Positions 43,091 to 52,398 of a stretch of DNA of 64,000 nucleotides are shown piece by piece. This stretch comes from Erysipelotrichaceae bacterium (lineage in GTDB: Bacteria > Bacillota_I > Bacilli_A > Erysipelotrichales > Erysipelotrichaceae). Below the pieces are notes generated by a model that did no database searches, was not told the DNA's origin, and saw only the letters and a program-made list of their open reading frames with translations. The position numbers were made by a program, and so were the translations under genes. The stretch is taken from the NCBI GenBank assembly GCA_017405675.1, contig JAFRAB010000025.1:51272-115271 (forward strand), read 5' to 3'. The stretch's first letter is position 1. Every line of letters starts with the position of its first letter.

Positions 43091-44287
43091 ATGATATATC
43101 ACAGCAAAAAAATTATTGCGGAAAGCGGTACATTTGACGGTTATCTGAAAGTGGAAAACGGTGTTATCACCGATCTGGTCAGAAGCGATGTCGAACAGCT
43201 GCCGGCTGATGTTGATTTCGGTGACAGAACCATCATACCGGGCATTTTCGATACCCATAATCACGGCTACATGGGTTGGAATCCTGATAAGATGGAAAAC
43301 GGTGAAAAGGAAGTAACCGGCTACGTCAAGGCTGTTGCCAGCGTAGGCGTAACATCCATATTCCCAACGGTCACTGATGAAAAGGGCGCCTTTGTCAATG
43401 TGGTAAAGGTCGCTGAAAAGGATCCTGACGGAGCCCGTATCATGGGCATTCATTCCGAAGGACCTTATCTCAACAGAGTAGGTGAAAAGGGAGTTGATCA
43501 GGGCCATCCTGATCCGGATCCGGCTTTTATCGAAAAGATGCTGGCAGATGCAAAAGGCATGCTGAAGCTGGTGGCCATTGCTCCGGAATTACCGGGAGCT
43601 AAGGAAGCTATCAGACAGCTCAATCAGAATAACGTCAGAGTAGCTTATGCTCACAGCAACATGACCTATGAAGAAGCCAGAGAAGCCTTCAAATGGGGTA
43701 TTTCCGTAATTACGCATACAGCCAACGTAATGAGCGGACTGCATCACCGTAACATGGGCGGCTTAGGTGCTGCCATTCTGGATGATGAAGTCTACAACGA
43801 ACTTATCTGTGACGGCCTGCATGTCAGAAATGAAATGATGGACATCATCATGCGCGTAAAGCACAATGCCTTTGACAAGATCATGATGATTTCCGACAAC
43901 ACTCATTTCGGCGGTTTCCCGGCAGGCAGATACAGCGGCGGTTTCGCCGGTGACTGCTTCATTTCCGATGAGGGTTTCTGTCTGACTGATACCGGCAGAC
44001 TGGCAGGAAGTGCCAAGCCAGTAATATTCGGCATGAAGAATCTGGTAAAGAACATGGAACTGCCTCTGGAAACAGTATGCCGCATGGCGTCACTGAATCC
44101 GGCAACAGTCTATGGCTTTGGCGATAAGAAAGGCTCATTGAGAGTTGGCAAGGATGCTGATTTCGCAGTAATTGACGACGACTTCAACTGTATATGCACA
44201 TACAGGGAAGGTCGTAAGGTTTACGACTGTTCAGTGGATACCGATCTGCTGAATCATGAATGTCTAGACAAGTGTAAAGTAGGTTAA
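43091..44287 (+). CDS. nagA: N-acetylglucosamine-6-phosphate deacetylase-like amidohydrolase
   Basis: A 398-residue NagA-family amidohydrolase. Metal and catalytic residues appear in DTHNHGYMG, IHSEGPYLN, AHSNMTYEEA, THTANVMSGLHHR and SDNTHFGG. NagA proteins usually read GIHLEGPF and THLFNAM; the changes here suggest a relative with another N-acetylated sugar phosphate. It follows the ChbG-like gene by 12 bases in the same operon. It would release acetate in the cytoplasm. The exact substrate is uncertain. Confidence 0.85.
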   Translation: MIYHSKKIIAESGTFDGYLKVENGVITDLVRSDVEQLPADVDFGDRTIIPGIFDTHNHGYMGWNPDKMENGEKEVTGYVKAVASVGVTSIFPTVTDEKGAFVNVVKVAEKDPDGARIMGIHSEGPYLNRVGEKGVDQGHPDPDPAFIEKMLADAKGMLKLVAIAPELPGAKEAIRQLNQNNVRVAYAHSNMTYEEAREAFKWGISVITHTANVMSGLHHRNMGGLGAAILDDEVYNELICDGLHVRNEMMDIIMRVKHNAFDKIMMISDNTHFGGFPAGRYSGGFAGDCFISDEGFCLTDTGRLAGSAKPVIFGMKNLVKNMELPLETVCRMASLNPATVYGFGDKKGSLRVGKDADFAVIDDDFNCICTYREGRKVYDCSVDTDLLNHECLDKCKVG

Positions 44288-44309
44288 AAAGGAAGGACTT
44301 AAAACACAA

Positions 44310-45383
44310 ATGACAACAATGTTAGATTGCATCAGGCAGTCAGCTGTTACCGGTAAGGTAATACTTGATAATGCCCGCAAGAACACAGACGCATTAGTAG
44401 AACTGGTAAAGGATGTTAAGAAACTTGAAGGAATCGAAATCGTAGGTTCCGGTTCAAGCTATAACGCCAGCTTTACTGAAGTAGCTTTCATGGAAAAGGT
44501 TACAGGATTACCTACGCATGTATATCATCCGAATGCCTTTGCCAGAAAGACTGTTTACAATCCTAATGCACTGTATATTTTCGTATCACAGTCTGGAACC
44601 AGTACGCTGGTTAAGAAACAGATCATCAAGGTCAATGAATTAGGCTGCTGCACCGTAGCTGTTACCGACGACCGGAACAGCCCGATCGCCACAACCTGCA
44701 AGCTGAATGTTTCAATCGAAGTTAACGGTGAACCATTCGGTTACAGAACCGTAGGCTTCTGCTCAACTTTCATGACCCTGAAGGTCATCGCTCTGAGAAT
44801 TGGTCTGGAAAACGGTTATTTAACTGAAGAACAGTACAATGAATATCTGGCTGACGGCTACAAGGCCATCGAAAACCATCCGGCTGTTGTTGAAGCAGGC
44901 CTGAAATGGTTTGAAGCCAATAAGGATGTCATGAAGGGCCTCAGAAGCGTTATGTACTATGGCGGCGGCGAACTGCACGGCATAGCCATTGAAGGTGCTC
45001 TCAAACTTCTTGAAACACCGAAATTATATCTGTCATTCGGCTGGGAAGCTGAAGACGGAATCCATGGACCTGTTTACGGTTTCAACAAGGGCGATACCAT
45101 CATCTTCCTTAACGATGGTGTTCAGGACCGTCAGTATGCTGAAGCCATGGTCAAGTTCTCCAAGAACGAATTAGGTGTCGGCTACATGTTCGGACCTAAA
45201 CCTGTTGATGATAAGGACCTCTGCTTCGAAGTGAAGTCAGAGAACTTCAAGGAACTGGAATTCTCTCCGGCCGTTCAGATCATTGCCTATGAAATGGCAG
45301 TAATCAACGACGTACCTGTCCTGGATATGGCTCACAGAGTTCCGCATGTTTCAGGAAGCTATTTCCAGACACATCAGGGATAA
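44310..45383 (+). CDS. SIS-domain sugar-phosphate isomerase/deglycase (AgaS/FrlB-like)
   Basis: A 357-residue double SIS-domain protein. The first domain shows EIVGSGSSYNASFTE and IFVSQSGTSTLV, the second YYGGGELHGIAIEGALKLLE and the site WEAEDGIHGPVYGF. Enzymes of this type isomerise/deaminate amino-sugar phosphates (GlmS C-domain, AgaS) or split Amadori compounds (FrlB, GfrF). It is the last gene of the PTS operon and would deliver a sugar phosphate to glycolysis. A terminator follows. Confidence 0.88.
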   Translation: MTTMLDCIRQSAVTGKVILDNARKNTDALVELVKDVKKLEGIEIVGSGSSYNASFTEVAFMEKVTGLPTHVYHPNAFARKTVYNPNALYIFVSQSGTSTLVKKQIIKVNELGCCTVAVTDDRNSPIATTCKLNVSIEVNGEPFGYRTVGFCSTFMTLKVIALRIGLENGYLTEEQYNEYLADGYKAIENHPAVVEAGLKWFEANKDVMKGLRSVMYYGGGELHGIAIEGALKLLETPKLYLSFGWEAEDGIHGPVYGFNKGDTIIFLNDGVQDRQYAEAMVKFSKNELGVGYMFGPKPVDDKDLCFEVKSENFKELEFSPAVQIIAYEMAVINDVPVLDMAHRVPHVSGSYFQTHQG

Positions 45384-45389
45384 GAAAGA

Positions 45390-45426
45390 AAAAAGTGCGG
45401 TGAACTGATAAGTTATCGCACTTTTT
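45390..45426. terminator. Bidirectional terminator
   Basis: AAAAAGTGCG / CGCACTTTTT with extra AACT/AGTT pairing inside, T-run on both strands; ends the PTS operon and the converging MBL gene. Confidence 0.85.
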
Positions 45427-45463
45427 ATTATGGAATATTCTGTAATACTTATGAAAGCTTATA

Positions 45464-46294
45464 TTATCTGGCACAGTCTTCTGCATATTGCAGATTAGCT
45501 ATTTTTCCATCCGGACGAACGTGATTTTCATTTTCCTTTTTGGCAACATAGCTGGTCTGCCCGAACATGCCCTTAAGCGGGACACGGTCATCCCTGCCGG
45601 CCAGTATTTCATCGCACAGTTCGATCATCTGGGTGATAACTTCCGGACCGCCGTAGTTATGCGGATGGGAATACAGCATGGTATCAAATCTGTCGTGATA
45701 CTGATCCCAGGCCTTTATCAGATTGTCTCGGTACTGGGAAACGGTAAGTGACCGCTTACCGCCGAACATCAGCGTAAAGGAACAGCAGGCATCACCCGCC
45801 AGCAGGATCCTTTCCATTTCAAAGAGAATGCCGACACTGCCAGGAGTATGACCGCCCAGACAGACGATTTCCAGTACTTCGTTGCCCAGATCAAATCGCT
45901 GCCCGTATTTCAGAGGCAGATAGCCGTCTTCCATTGGCTCAGCAATGTCGCTGTCTTCAAACGGAATACCGTAGTTTGTAATGAAACCGGCACGTATTTT
46001 CTTCTGCGTGTGTTCTCTGGCTATCTCGATGTCTTTAAGATCCATGTATACTTCATCAAACTGTGAAGCTGCTCCTGAATGGTCGAAGTGGCCGTGAGTC
46101 AGGATGAGAACGTAGGGTTTTCCTTTAAGAAAGTCTTCAACAAATTCTCTGTAAGGTCCGACACCGAAGCCGGTATCGATGACAACAGCTCTTTCAGAAC
46201 CGACGGCGATATAGCCGAAGACGTTTCCGGGCATTAGGACACGGGTAATGATATCAGTAATTTTCTCAGTTTTGAAAATGTCAGTAGTAATCAT
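45464..46294 (-). CDS. Metallo-beta-lactamase-fold hydrolase
   Basis: A 276-residue MBL-fold enzyme. The metal motif is LILTHGHFDHSGAA, further ligands are in LGGHTPGSVGI and LLAGDACCS, with the late His in MLYSHPHNYGG. The start at 46294 has AAAGGAGA in front. Glyoxalase-II-type and many other hydrolases have this fold. It stands alone; the second of two MBL-fold genes in the window. Confidence 0.87.
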   Translation of the reverse strand: MITTDIFKTEKITDIITRVLMPGNVFGYIAVGSERAVVIDTGFGVGPYREFVEDFLKGKPYVLILTHGHFDHSGAASQFDEVYMDLKDIEIAREHTQKKIRAGFITNYGIPFEDSDIAEPMEDGYLPLKYGQRFDLGNEVLEIVCLGGHTPGSVGILFEMERILLAGDACCSFTLMFGGKRSLTVSQYRDNLIKAWDQYHDRFDTMLYSHPHNYGGPEVITQMIELCDEILAGRDDRVPLKGMFGQTSYVAKKENENHVRPDGKIANLQYAEDCAR

Positions 46295-46440
46295 GGAAAT
46301 ATCTCCTTTAAGCATAATATATCATTGAAAAGTACGATGTGATATCAAAAAAATACAAAGGAAGTTTGAGAAAATTGTATTAAAAACTCTTATTTGATAA
46401 AATTTAACCAAAGCAATTTTTGTTAATGGAGGATAATTAT

Positions 46441-48531
46441 ATGACTGTAACCGTGATGCTGCTTTTAAGCATTCTGGTAAGCTTCGTGGCTTTTGGCTAT
46501 GCAGCATGGCTGTTTGTCTGGGTAAAGAAACAGCCGCAGGAGAATGCGATGATCACCAAGGTAAGCGGTCTGATTCAGCAGGGAGCGAGAGCTTTCCTGA
46601 GAAGACAGGACCAGATCCTGCTGGCTTTTGCCGGCGGTGTGGCGCTTATCATCTTACTGCTTTTACCGACACCGGTATGGCAGGGATCTTTCACTAAGAA
46701 CCTTATCAATGCCATTTCCTATCTTTGCGGTACCGTTATGTCAGCCCTGAGCGGCAAGATCGGTATTGAAGTAGCTACCTTAGCTAACGGACGCAGTGCC
46801 GAGGCTGCCCAGAAGGGCATCAAGCCTTCCTTCATGGTAGGTTTCAGAGGCGGTGCAGTCATGGGCATGGCTGTTGTCGGAGCCTGTGTCTTAGGTGTTT
46901 CGCTGGTATATCTGGTAACAGGTGACACTCAGGCTGTATTATGCTTCAGTTTCGGTGCCAGCTCACTGGCTCTGTTTGCCAAGGTCGGCGGCGGTATCTT
47001 TACCAAGACTGCTGACATTGCAGCTGACTTAACCGGTAAGGTCGAACTGGGAATTCCGGAAGATGATCCTCGTAACCCGGCAGTCATCGCTGATAACGTC
47101 GGCGACAACGTAGGTGACGTTGCCGGCATGGGTGCAGACCTGTTTGACTCAAACGTTGCTTCCCTTGCCGCTGCACTGGTCATTGCCAGAAAGCTGGATA
47201 TGGTTTCCCGGTATCACAATAACGTGATCACCGTATTCTGCTATGCAGCCTTAGGTCTGCTGGCTTCCGTATTAGGTGTCATGACAGCCAGGATCGGCAA
47301 GAAGGGTAATCCTACCAGTGCTCTTAATTCCAGCACCTATGTTACTACCGGTATCTACGCGGTATTAACAGCTCTTGCCACATATATTCTCAAGTTCTCC
47401 TGGAAAGTATGGGGAGCCTGCATCTTAGGTCTGCTGGTCGGTGTCGTTATCGGCTTTACCACAGACTACTTTACAGATGACTCTAAGAAACCGGTACATC
47501 TGGTAGCTCATGCTTCCAAGTCCGGTCCGGCTTTCACGATTCTTTCCGGTATATCATATGGTTTCTTAAGTACCATGCCGGCTATGATCGGTACCGGTAT
47601 TTCAACGATGATCTCATACAAGCTTTGTCAGAGCATTGACCCGGCTTTCAGCGGTGAATATGCCTTATTCGGTATTTCAATTGCTGCCGTGGGCATGCTG
47701 TCAATCGTCGGCATGATCGTTTCCAATGACGCCTACGGTCCAATCGTTGATAATGCCAGAGGTCTGGCTGAAATGGGCAACTTAGGCGATGAAGTTCTGA
47801 ATATTACCGATGAACTGGACTCAGCTGGCAATACCGTTAAAGCCATTACCAAGGGTTTCTCAATTTCAGCAGCCGGTCTGACTGTCATTGCCTTATTAGG
47901 CACCTTCATGTCAGAAGTCAATGATGCAGCTGCGGAACTGGGCATGGCTCTGGTAAAGGGCTTTGACGTCATGGATCCGCTGGTCTTCTTCGGCATGCTG
48001 GTTGGCGCTGCTGTTCCGGCTGTCTTCTCAGCCATGCTGATGCTGGGTGTTGACCGCAATGCTCAGAGAATGGTTGAAGAGATCCACCGTCAGTTCAATA
48101 CGATTAAAGGCCTGAAGGAAGGCAAGGTGGACCCTGAATACAACAAGTGCATCGATATCGCTACACAGGGGGCCATCAGAGAACTGATCCCGGCCGGTCT
48201 GGTCGCTATCATGTCAACGATCATAGTTGGCTTTGTCGGCGGTGTCTATGCCATTGGCGGTTTCCTGGTCGGCAATATTCTTTCCGGTCTGTTGCTGTCG
48301 CTGTTTATGTCCAATGCCGGCGGCTTATGGGATAATGCCAAGAAATATGTTGAATCAGGCAATGAAGGCGGCAAGGGCTCTGAAGCTCATAAGGCAGCAG
48401 TAGTCGGTGATACGGTAGGTGACCCGTTCAAGGATACAGCCGGTCCAAGCATCAATACGCAGATCACTGTTGTTTCCCTGATCGCATCACTGCTTTCAAC
48501 TTTGTTCCTGACAATGTCAATTCTACATTAG
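46441..48531 (+). CDS. hppA: Membrane-bound pyrophosphatase, K+-independent type
   Basis: A 696-residue integral membrane ion-pumping pyrophosphatase with about 16 helices. The PPi-binding motif DNVGDNVGDVAGMGADLFDS begins at residue 218, a second catalytic acidic motif is GDTVGDPFKDTAGPSIN near the end. The residue that tells potassium-dependent from independent enzymes is Lys467 in GNTVKAITKG, so this is of the K+-independent kind, which so far all pump protons. The ATG at 46441 has GGAGG 9 bases upstream. It recovers energy from PPi as an ion gradient. Confidence 0.95.
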   Translation: MTVTVMLLLSILVSFVAFGYAAWLFVWVKKQPQENAMITKVSGLIQQGARAFLRRQDQILLAFAGGVALIILLLLPTPVWQGSFTKNLINAISYLCGTVMSALSGKIGIEVATLANGRSAEAAQKGIKPSFMVGFRGGAVMGMAVVGACVLGVSLVYLVTGDTQAVLCFSFGASSLALFAKVGGGIFTKTADIAADLTGKVELGIPEDDPRNPAVIADNVGDNVGDVAGMGADLFDSNVASLAAALVIARKLDMVSRYHNNVITVFCYAALGLLASVLGVMTARIGKKGNPTSALNSSTYVTTGIYAVLTALATYILKFSWKVWGACILGLLVGVVIGFTTDYFTDDSKKPVHLVAHASKSGPAFTILSGISYGFLSTMPAMIGTGISTMISYKLCQSIDPAFSGEYALFGISIAAVGMLSIVGMIVSNDAYGPIVDNARGLAEMGNLGDEVLNITDELDSAGNTVKAITKGFSISAAGLTVIALLGTFMSEVNDAAAELGMALVKGFDVMDPLVFFGMLVGAAVPAVFSAMLMLGVDRNAQRMVEEIHRQFNTIKGLKEGKVDPEYNKCIDIATQGAIRELIPAGLVAIMSTIIVGFVGGVYAIGGFLVGNILSGLLLSLFMSNAGGLWDNAKKYVESGNEGGKGSEAHKAAVVGDTVGDPFKDTAGPSINTQITVVSLIASLLSTLFLTMSILH

Positions 48532-48538
48532 TAAATAA

Positions 48539-48564
48539 AGGGTGACGGTTATATCCGTCACCCT
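48539..48564 (+). terminator. Hairpin after hppA
   Basis: AGGGTGACGG / CCGTCACCCT stem, followed by AATTCTTTTA; a moderate T-tail. Confidence 0.65.
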
Positions 48565-48571
48565 AATTCTT

Positions 48572-49111
48572 TTACTCTGTTTCCGGTTCCCAGTATTCAA
48601 TAACGACCTTCTTATAGACTTTTCCGTCTACCACAACCTTATCTCTTGGAATATAGTTGTTGAAAGTGGTCATTACTTCCTGGCCGTTGATTTCCAGAAT
48701 GCGTGGAATGTGAACAAAGTCATCCCATCTGGCAAAACCGTATTTAGGCTCTTTATAGCACTTTACATCACGGCTGGTCGTTCCGTATACGGTACGGCCG
48801 TTTTTTAACTTAATGGCCCAGTTGCATTTGGCAACACCGTTGCCCCAGTGATCTGATTTTCTTACGACACCTTCAGGGCTGTACCAGTAGCAGGAACCGC
48901 TTGGTGATCCGAAATCAGGTTCGCGGTCCGGCTTTTCTGTTTCTTCGAATATGACAAGTGTATAGTCAAAGAAGGTTTTTTCCGTAGCTTTACCTTCCTG
49001 CAGAGGCAGATAAAGTTTGCGTACTGCTTTGAAAAAGCCAGCCGGGCGGGAATTGTAGAAGTTTCTGAGCTTATCAGCCTGCTGAGTAACTGTTAACGGC
49101 ATTTCTGACAT
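48572..49111 (-). CDS. Unknown protein, 179 residues
   Basis: I do not recognise the family. The sequence is soluble, rich in aromatic residues (GSCYWYSPEGVV, KSDHWGNGVAKCNWAIKL, YGFARWDDFVHIP) and has no signal peptide or membrane segment. The many Trp and Tyr and the alternating short strands suggest a beta-rich fold. It is divergent from the patatin gene across a 257-base AT-rich gap and converges with hppA at a hairpin. Confidence 0.7.
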   Translation of the reverse strand: MSEMPLTVTQQADKLRNFYNSRPAGFFKAVRKLYLPLQEGKATEKTFFDYTLVIFEETEKPDREPDFGSPSGSCYWYSPEGVVRKSDHWGNGVAKCNWAIKLKNGRTVYGTTSRDVKCYKEPKYGFARWDDFVHIPRILEINGQEVMTTFNNYIPRDKVVVDGKVYKKVVIEYWEPETE

Positions 49112-49368
49112 AAAAACTATTACCTCCTTACTGTAATTACGCTTATACTGTCCGTTTTGTTTACGGTTATAAGAATCGTAGCAGATTATTGTAGCAGAAT
49201 TATAAAAGATTTAAATATCATTTTACATAAAATTCGTATTTTTCTCAATCAGCAGTCAGTGATTTCCAACAGTAATAAAAAAACAATTCAGTTTTGAATT
49301 TTTGTTGTGTTAACAGCAGTTATTAGTGATACAATAATCTGGCAGTGTTTGGGGAGGTATGCGAGAAA
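49112..49368. promoter_or_regulatory. AT-rich divergent intergenic region
   Basis: A 257-base gap. On the plus strand TACAAT (49331-49336) is a likely -10 for the patatin gene. A small AATTCA/TGAATT hairpin lies near 49287. No further feature is seen. Confidence 0.4.
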
Positions 49369-50268
49369 ATGAGTAACGTTTATTCTAAATTGGATCAGAT
49401 ACCTACAGGAATTGCACAGGGTGGCCTGACTCCAGGCTGTCTGGTTCTTGAAGGAGGGGCTCTGCGTACCATGTATTCCCAGGGAGTTCTGGATGCCTGG
49501 ATGCAGAATGAAATCAACTTCCAGTGTGTCATAGGCACCAGTGCCGGTGCACTGACTGGAATGAACTACATGGCCCGTCAGATTGGAAGATCAGCCAGAG
49601 CTAATCTTTCTTCAAGATTCAACTCCAATTTCATCGGTGTCAATTCCCTGAGAAAAGCACACGCGCTTATCAGACTGGATTTCCTGCTGAAGGATTATAA
49701 CCAGATCGAACTGTTAAATGTCAGGAATTTCTTTGATCCGGCACGCCGTTTTGTAGCTGTTGTCGCTAACTGCGATACCGGTGAACGGATGTACTGCGAC
49801 AGAGATCACTGCGGTAATATCATGGATGCCATCAAGGCTTCTGCTTCAATGCCGTTTGTCACGCCTATGGTTAATGTTGACGGCATACCGGGTCTGGATG
49901 GCGGCAGCTGCTGCAAGATCCCGTTCCAGTGGGCTATCGAGCAGGAATATGAAAAGATCGTCATCGTCAAGACCAGGGAAAAAGAATTCCGTAAAACCGT
50001 AAGTGACCGCCGCCCGGCAGAAAAGATATACCGCAATCATCAGGCTTTCGCTACCGCACTGGATAATAGCAGTGAAATGTACAATCTACAGTGTGACGCT
50101 ATTGATCAGCTGGAAGCAGAAGACCGTGTATTCGTGGTCTGCCCGCAGAAAAAGGTGGGCGTTTCCCGTGTGGAAAGAGACATTGAAAAACTTGGCGATC
50201 TGTATTGGGAAGGCTACGAAGAAGGTCTGGCAGCAATCCCTCGGTTAAGGGAATATCTGAACCGCTGA
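49369..50268 (+). CDS. Patatin-like phospholipase
   Basis: A 299-residue patatin-fold protein. Oxyanion glycines are in LEGGALRTMYSQGVLD, the Ser-Asp dyad is Ser in GTSAGALTG and Asp in LDGGSCCKIPF. Bacterial members of this small type (YjjU/RssA-like) act as intracellular lipases or acyl hydrolases. GGGGAGG lies upstream of the ATG at 49369; an earlier frame position is less well placed. A terminator with its own start-like TATAAT inside the loop follows. Confidence 0.9.
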   Translation: MSNVYSKLDQIPTGIAQGGLTPGCLVLEGGALRTMYSQGVLDAWMQNEINFQCVIGTSAGALTGMNYMARQIGRSARANLSSRFNSNFIGVNSLRKAHALIRLDFLLKDYNQIELLNVRNFFDPARRFVAVVANCDTGERMYCDRDHCGNIMDAIKASASMPFVTPMVNVDGIPGLDGGSCCKIPFQWAIEQEYEKIVIVKTREKEFRKTVSDRRPAEKIYRNHQAFATALDNSSEMYNLQCDAIDQLEAEDRVFVVCPQKKVGVSRVERDIEKLGDLYWEGYEEGLAAIPRLREYLNR

Positions 50269-50295
50269 AACCTGTTATAATGAACAGGTTTTTTC
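50269..50295 (+). terminator. Intrinsic terminator after the patatin gene
   Basis: AACCTGTT-ataatg-AACAGGTT then TTTTT. Confidence 0.85.
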
Positions 50296-50332
50296 TTTGA
50301 CGCAATGTTATAATTAATTAGCAGGAGTTTTT

Positions 50333-52378
50333 ATGGTAACAATTACGTGGATACTTGATACCGTACTGAAGTACCTTAAAAGAGGCATGACAGTCATATT
50401 TACCAATTACTGGCTTACCATAGCCGGCAGTATCATGCTGGGTTTGTTTCTGTCGCTGCTGCTGGCCCGTAAGATGCAGAAAAAATCATATGTTTTCAAA
50501 CGGGAGGCACCTTGGGTTTATCATGTTGTAATGATGGTACTGCTTCCGTCTCTCAGTATCTGGGTACTGCTGAGAATGCGAGGCTACAGTATTCTGTATA
50601 TAATTGCCGGTGTGATGATCTGCCGGCTGGCTCTTTTTTCTGTCTGGAATCTGTATAAATATAAATGGATAGGGGTTGTCGGTGCTGATCTGACACTGAT
50701 TTGTAACACCATACTTATGAATGTATGGATCTATAATCTGATCAGAAGAACATTTGACGGAATAATGGAGTATAATGCCGCAGGTAGATATTCTTTACTG
50801 GCAACATCAGATATGTGGATGTATTACGGATGGCTGATGTGTGTATGTACATGTGTTCTGATAACGGTGAATGCGGCTTTCTATGCCAGAAGATATTATC
50901 TGTTTTTCCCAGGTGAGATAAAGGGAGTCAGTCACTGCAGCAAGTGCGGACATCCTGTCTTCAAGGGAGATAATTACTGCCCGGCCTGCGGCACCAAAGT
51001 TGAAGAAGCCATAACTGAAGGCCCGGAAGGCATGTTAATGGGAGATGCCTTATACTGTGTCAAATGCGGTACTCCTTTACGAAAAGGCATATGCCATAAC
51101 TGCGGGATAGAGTACACCAAGGATAACCTGCTTGAAGAACTGACTGACCAGATAAGTGAAGCGAGTACAAGATTAGCAGCTTATCTGCTGTTTCTGGCTT
51201 TAGCCATTGTACCGTCACTGATGAGTAAGGCGGATCGGCTGATTTACGGTTCAGCCCAGATCAATAATGAATACATGGGAAGATTAAGAGAATATGTAGC
51301 TGATCATACGGTTGCTCAGGATGATGCCTGGATGGAAGATTACAGTCAGAAATATCAGGCTCTGATGGTCAAGAATACGGAATGGATCGAAGTTTCATAT
51401 AAGCAGGTTACGCATAATAATCTGGTTTTCTATACCATATATTCTGATGCGGCATTCAATCAATGTACGGTTATGGAAGAAATAAACGCTGAAATATACA
51501 TGTCGGCAGCAGGGCAACAGATAAGTGAAGAAGCTCTGCAGAGTCAGCTGCGGTTCTATGATAAGTGCATAGAAGATATGGGAGACGCTGTTGTTGCCGG
51601 TTTTTCTTCCACGGCAGGTGATAATATTCTAACGAAATTCGGAAACATAGTTCTTTCGGGGATAAGATACTGGTATGCCCGTATGCCGGAATACGGCTTA
51701 GGCATTTTCATGATTATTGCAGGTATTGTTTCTGCTGTTTTCCTGATTGTTGATGTCATGAAGGACGAGGAACTGAAAGATGTGAAGTGGTATCTTAAAA
51801 TACCTGTGTGGATCATAAACAGTCTCAGCGGCAGTACAAAGGAAGAATTTGCAGCCAGCAGGGAATATATTTACGAAAGATGGAGAAAACTGGTTATGAT
51901 CGGGGTTCTGTGTGCTGTGTTTGCGGTTGCCGGGTTTGTTATCCCGAAATTCTTCAAGACATCTGATGACAGAGTGCATGATTATATGGCTGAATGCCGA
52001 GTAATACTGCTGGATAACGGTCTGGAACAGGATGTATGTGTTAACGAACTGATGCATTACAGCCGCGGTATTACCGATGATGATCTTAAGCTCATGCTTG
52101 AGACTTTTGAGAAGCATATAGAAAGAGACCGTGAATATCTGGCTATTACTGATATTCCTGAGGAGTACACTGAATTTGACAGACGAATGGACCGGCTGTG
52201 TCAGGAAGATATTGAAATAGTTTCCGGAATGATAGAGACCCTTAATACAGGTTTCCGTCCATCCAGAGAAAAATGTTCTGAGCTGGTACATCTGAGGTTG
52301 GACAAATACGGGGATCTTGTCGCTGGATACCTGAATTACGTGATGAATCTGGCCAAGGAAATGACTCTTGGCGATTAA
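50333..52378 (+). CDS. Membrane protein with two zinc ribbons, unknown function
   Basis: A 681-residue protein with several membrane helices in the first 190 residues, then a cytoplasmic zinc-ribbon pair: CSKCG / CPAC around residues 201-219 and CVKCG / CHNC around 241-256. A helix near residue 285 (AAYLLFLALAIVPSLMS), a large soluble stretch, and two more helices near 450 and 525 follow, then a helical C-terminus. Zinc-ribbon membrane proteins of this layout are common in Firmicutes but the function is not known. TATAAT at 50308 and AGGAG at 50322-50326 fit its start. Confidence 0.8.
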   Translation: MVTITWILDTVLKYLKRGMTVIFTNYWLTIAGSIMLGLFLSLLLARKMQKKSYVFKREAPWVYHVVMMVLLPSLSIWVLLRMRGYSILYIIAGVMICRLALFSVWNLYKYKWIGVVGADLTLICNTILMNVWIYNLIRRTFDGIMEYNAAGRYSLLATSDMWMYYGWLMCVCTCVLITVNAAFYARRYYLFFPGEIKGVSHCSKCGHPVFKGDNYCPACGTKVEEAITEGPEGMLMGDALYCVKCGTPLRKGICHNCGIEYTKDNLLEELTDQISEASTRLAAYLLFLALAIVPSLMSKADRLIYGSAQINNEYMGRLREYVADHTVAQDDAWMEDYSQKYQALMVKNTEWIEVSYKQVTHNNLVFYTIYSDAAFNQCTVMEEINAEIYMSAAGQQISEEALQSQLRFYDKCIEDMGDAVVAGFSSTAGDNILTKFGNIVLSGIRYWYARMPEYGLGIFMIIAGIVSAVFLIVDVMKDEELKDVKWYLKIPVWIINSLSGSTKEEFAASREYIYERWRKLVMIGVLCAVFAVAGFVIPKFFKTSDDRVHDYMAECRVILLDNGLEQDVCVNELMHYSRGITDDDLKLMLETFEKHIERDREYLAITDIPEEYTEFDRRMDRLCQEDIEIVSGMIETLNTGFRPSREKCSELVHLRLDKYGDLVAGYLNYVMNLAKEMTLGD

Positions 52379-52398
52379 AAAACACCGTTTCCGGTGTT
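52376..52398 (-). terminator. Terminator of the GH43 gene
   Basis: On the minus strand AACACCG-gaaa-CGGTGTT followed by TTTTT; the plus-strand gene just ahead has no T-run here. Confidence 0.75.

Noticed and set aside
49280..49310. Terminator-like AATTCA/TGAATT hairpin
   Set aside because: The stem is only six AT-rich pairs and no upstream transcript on the right strand needs it.
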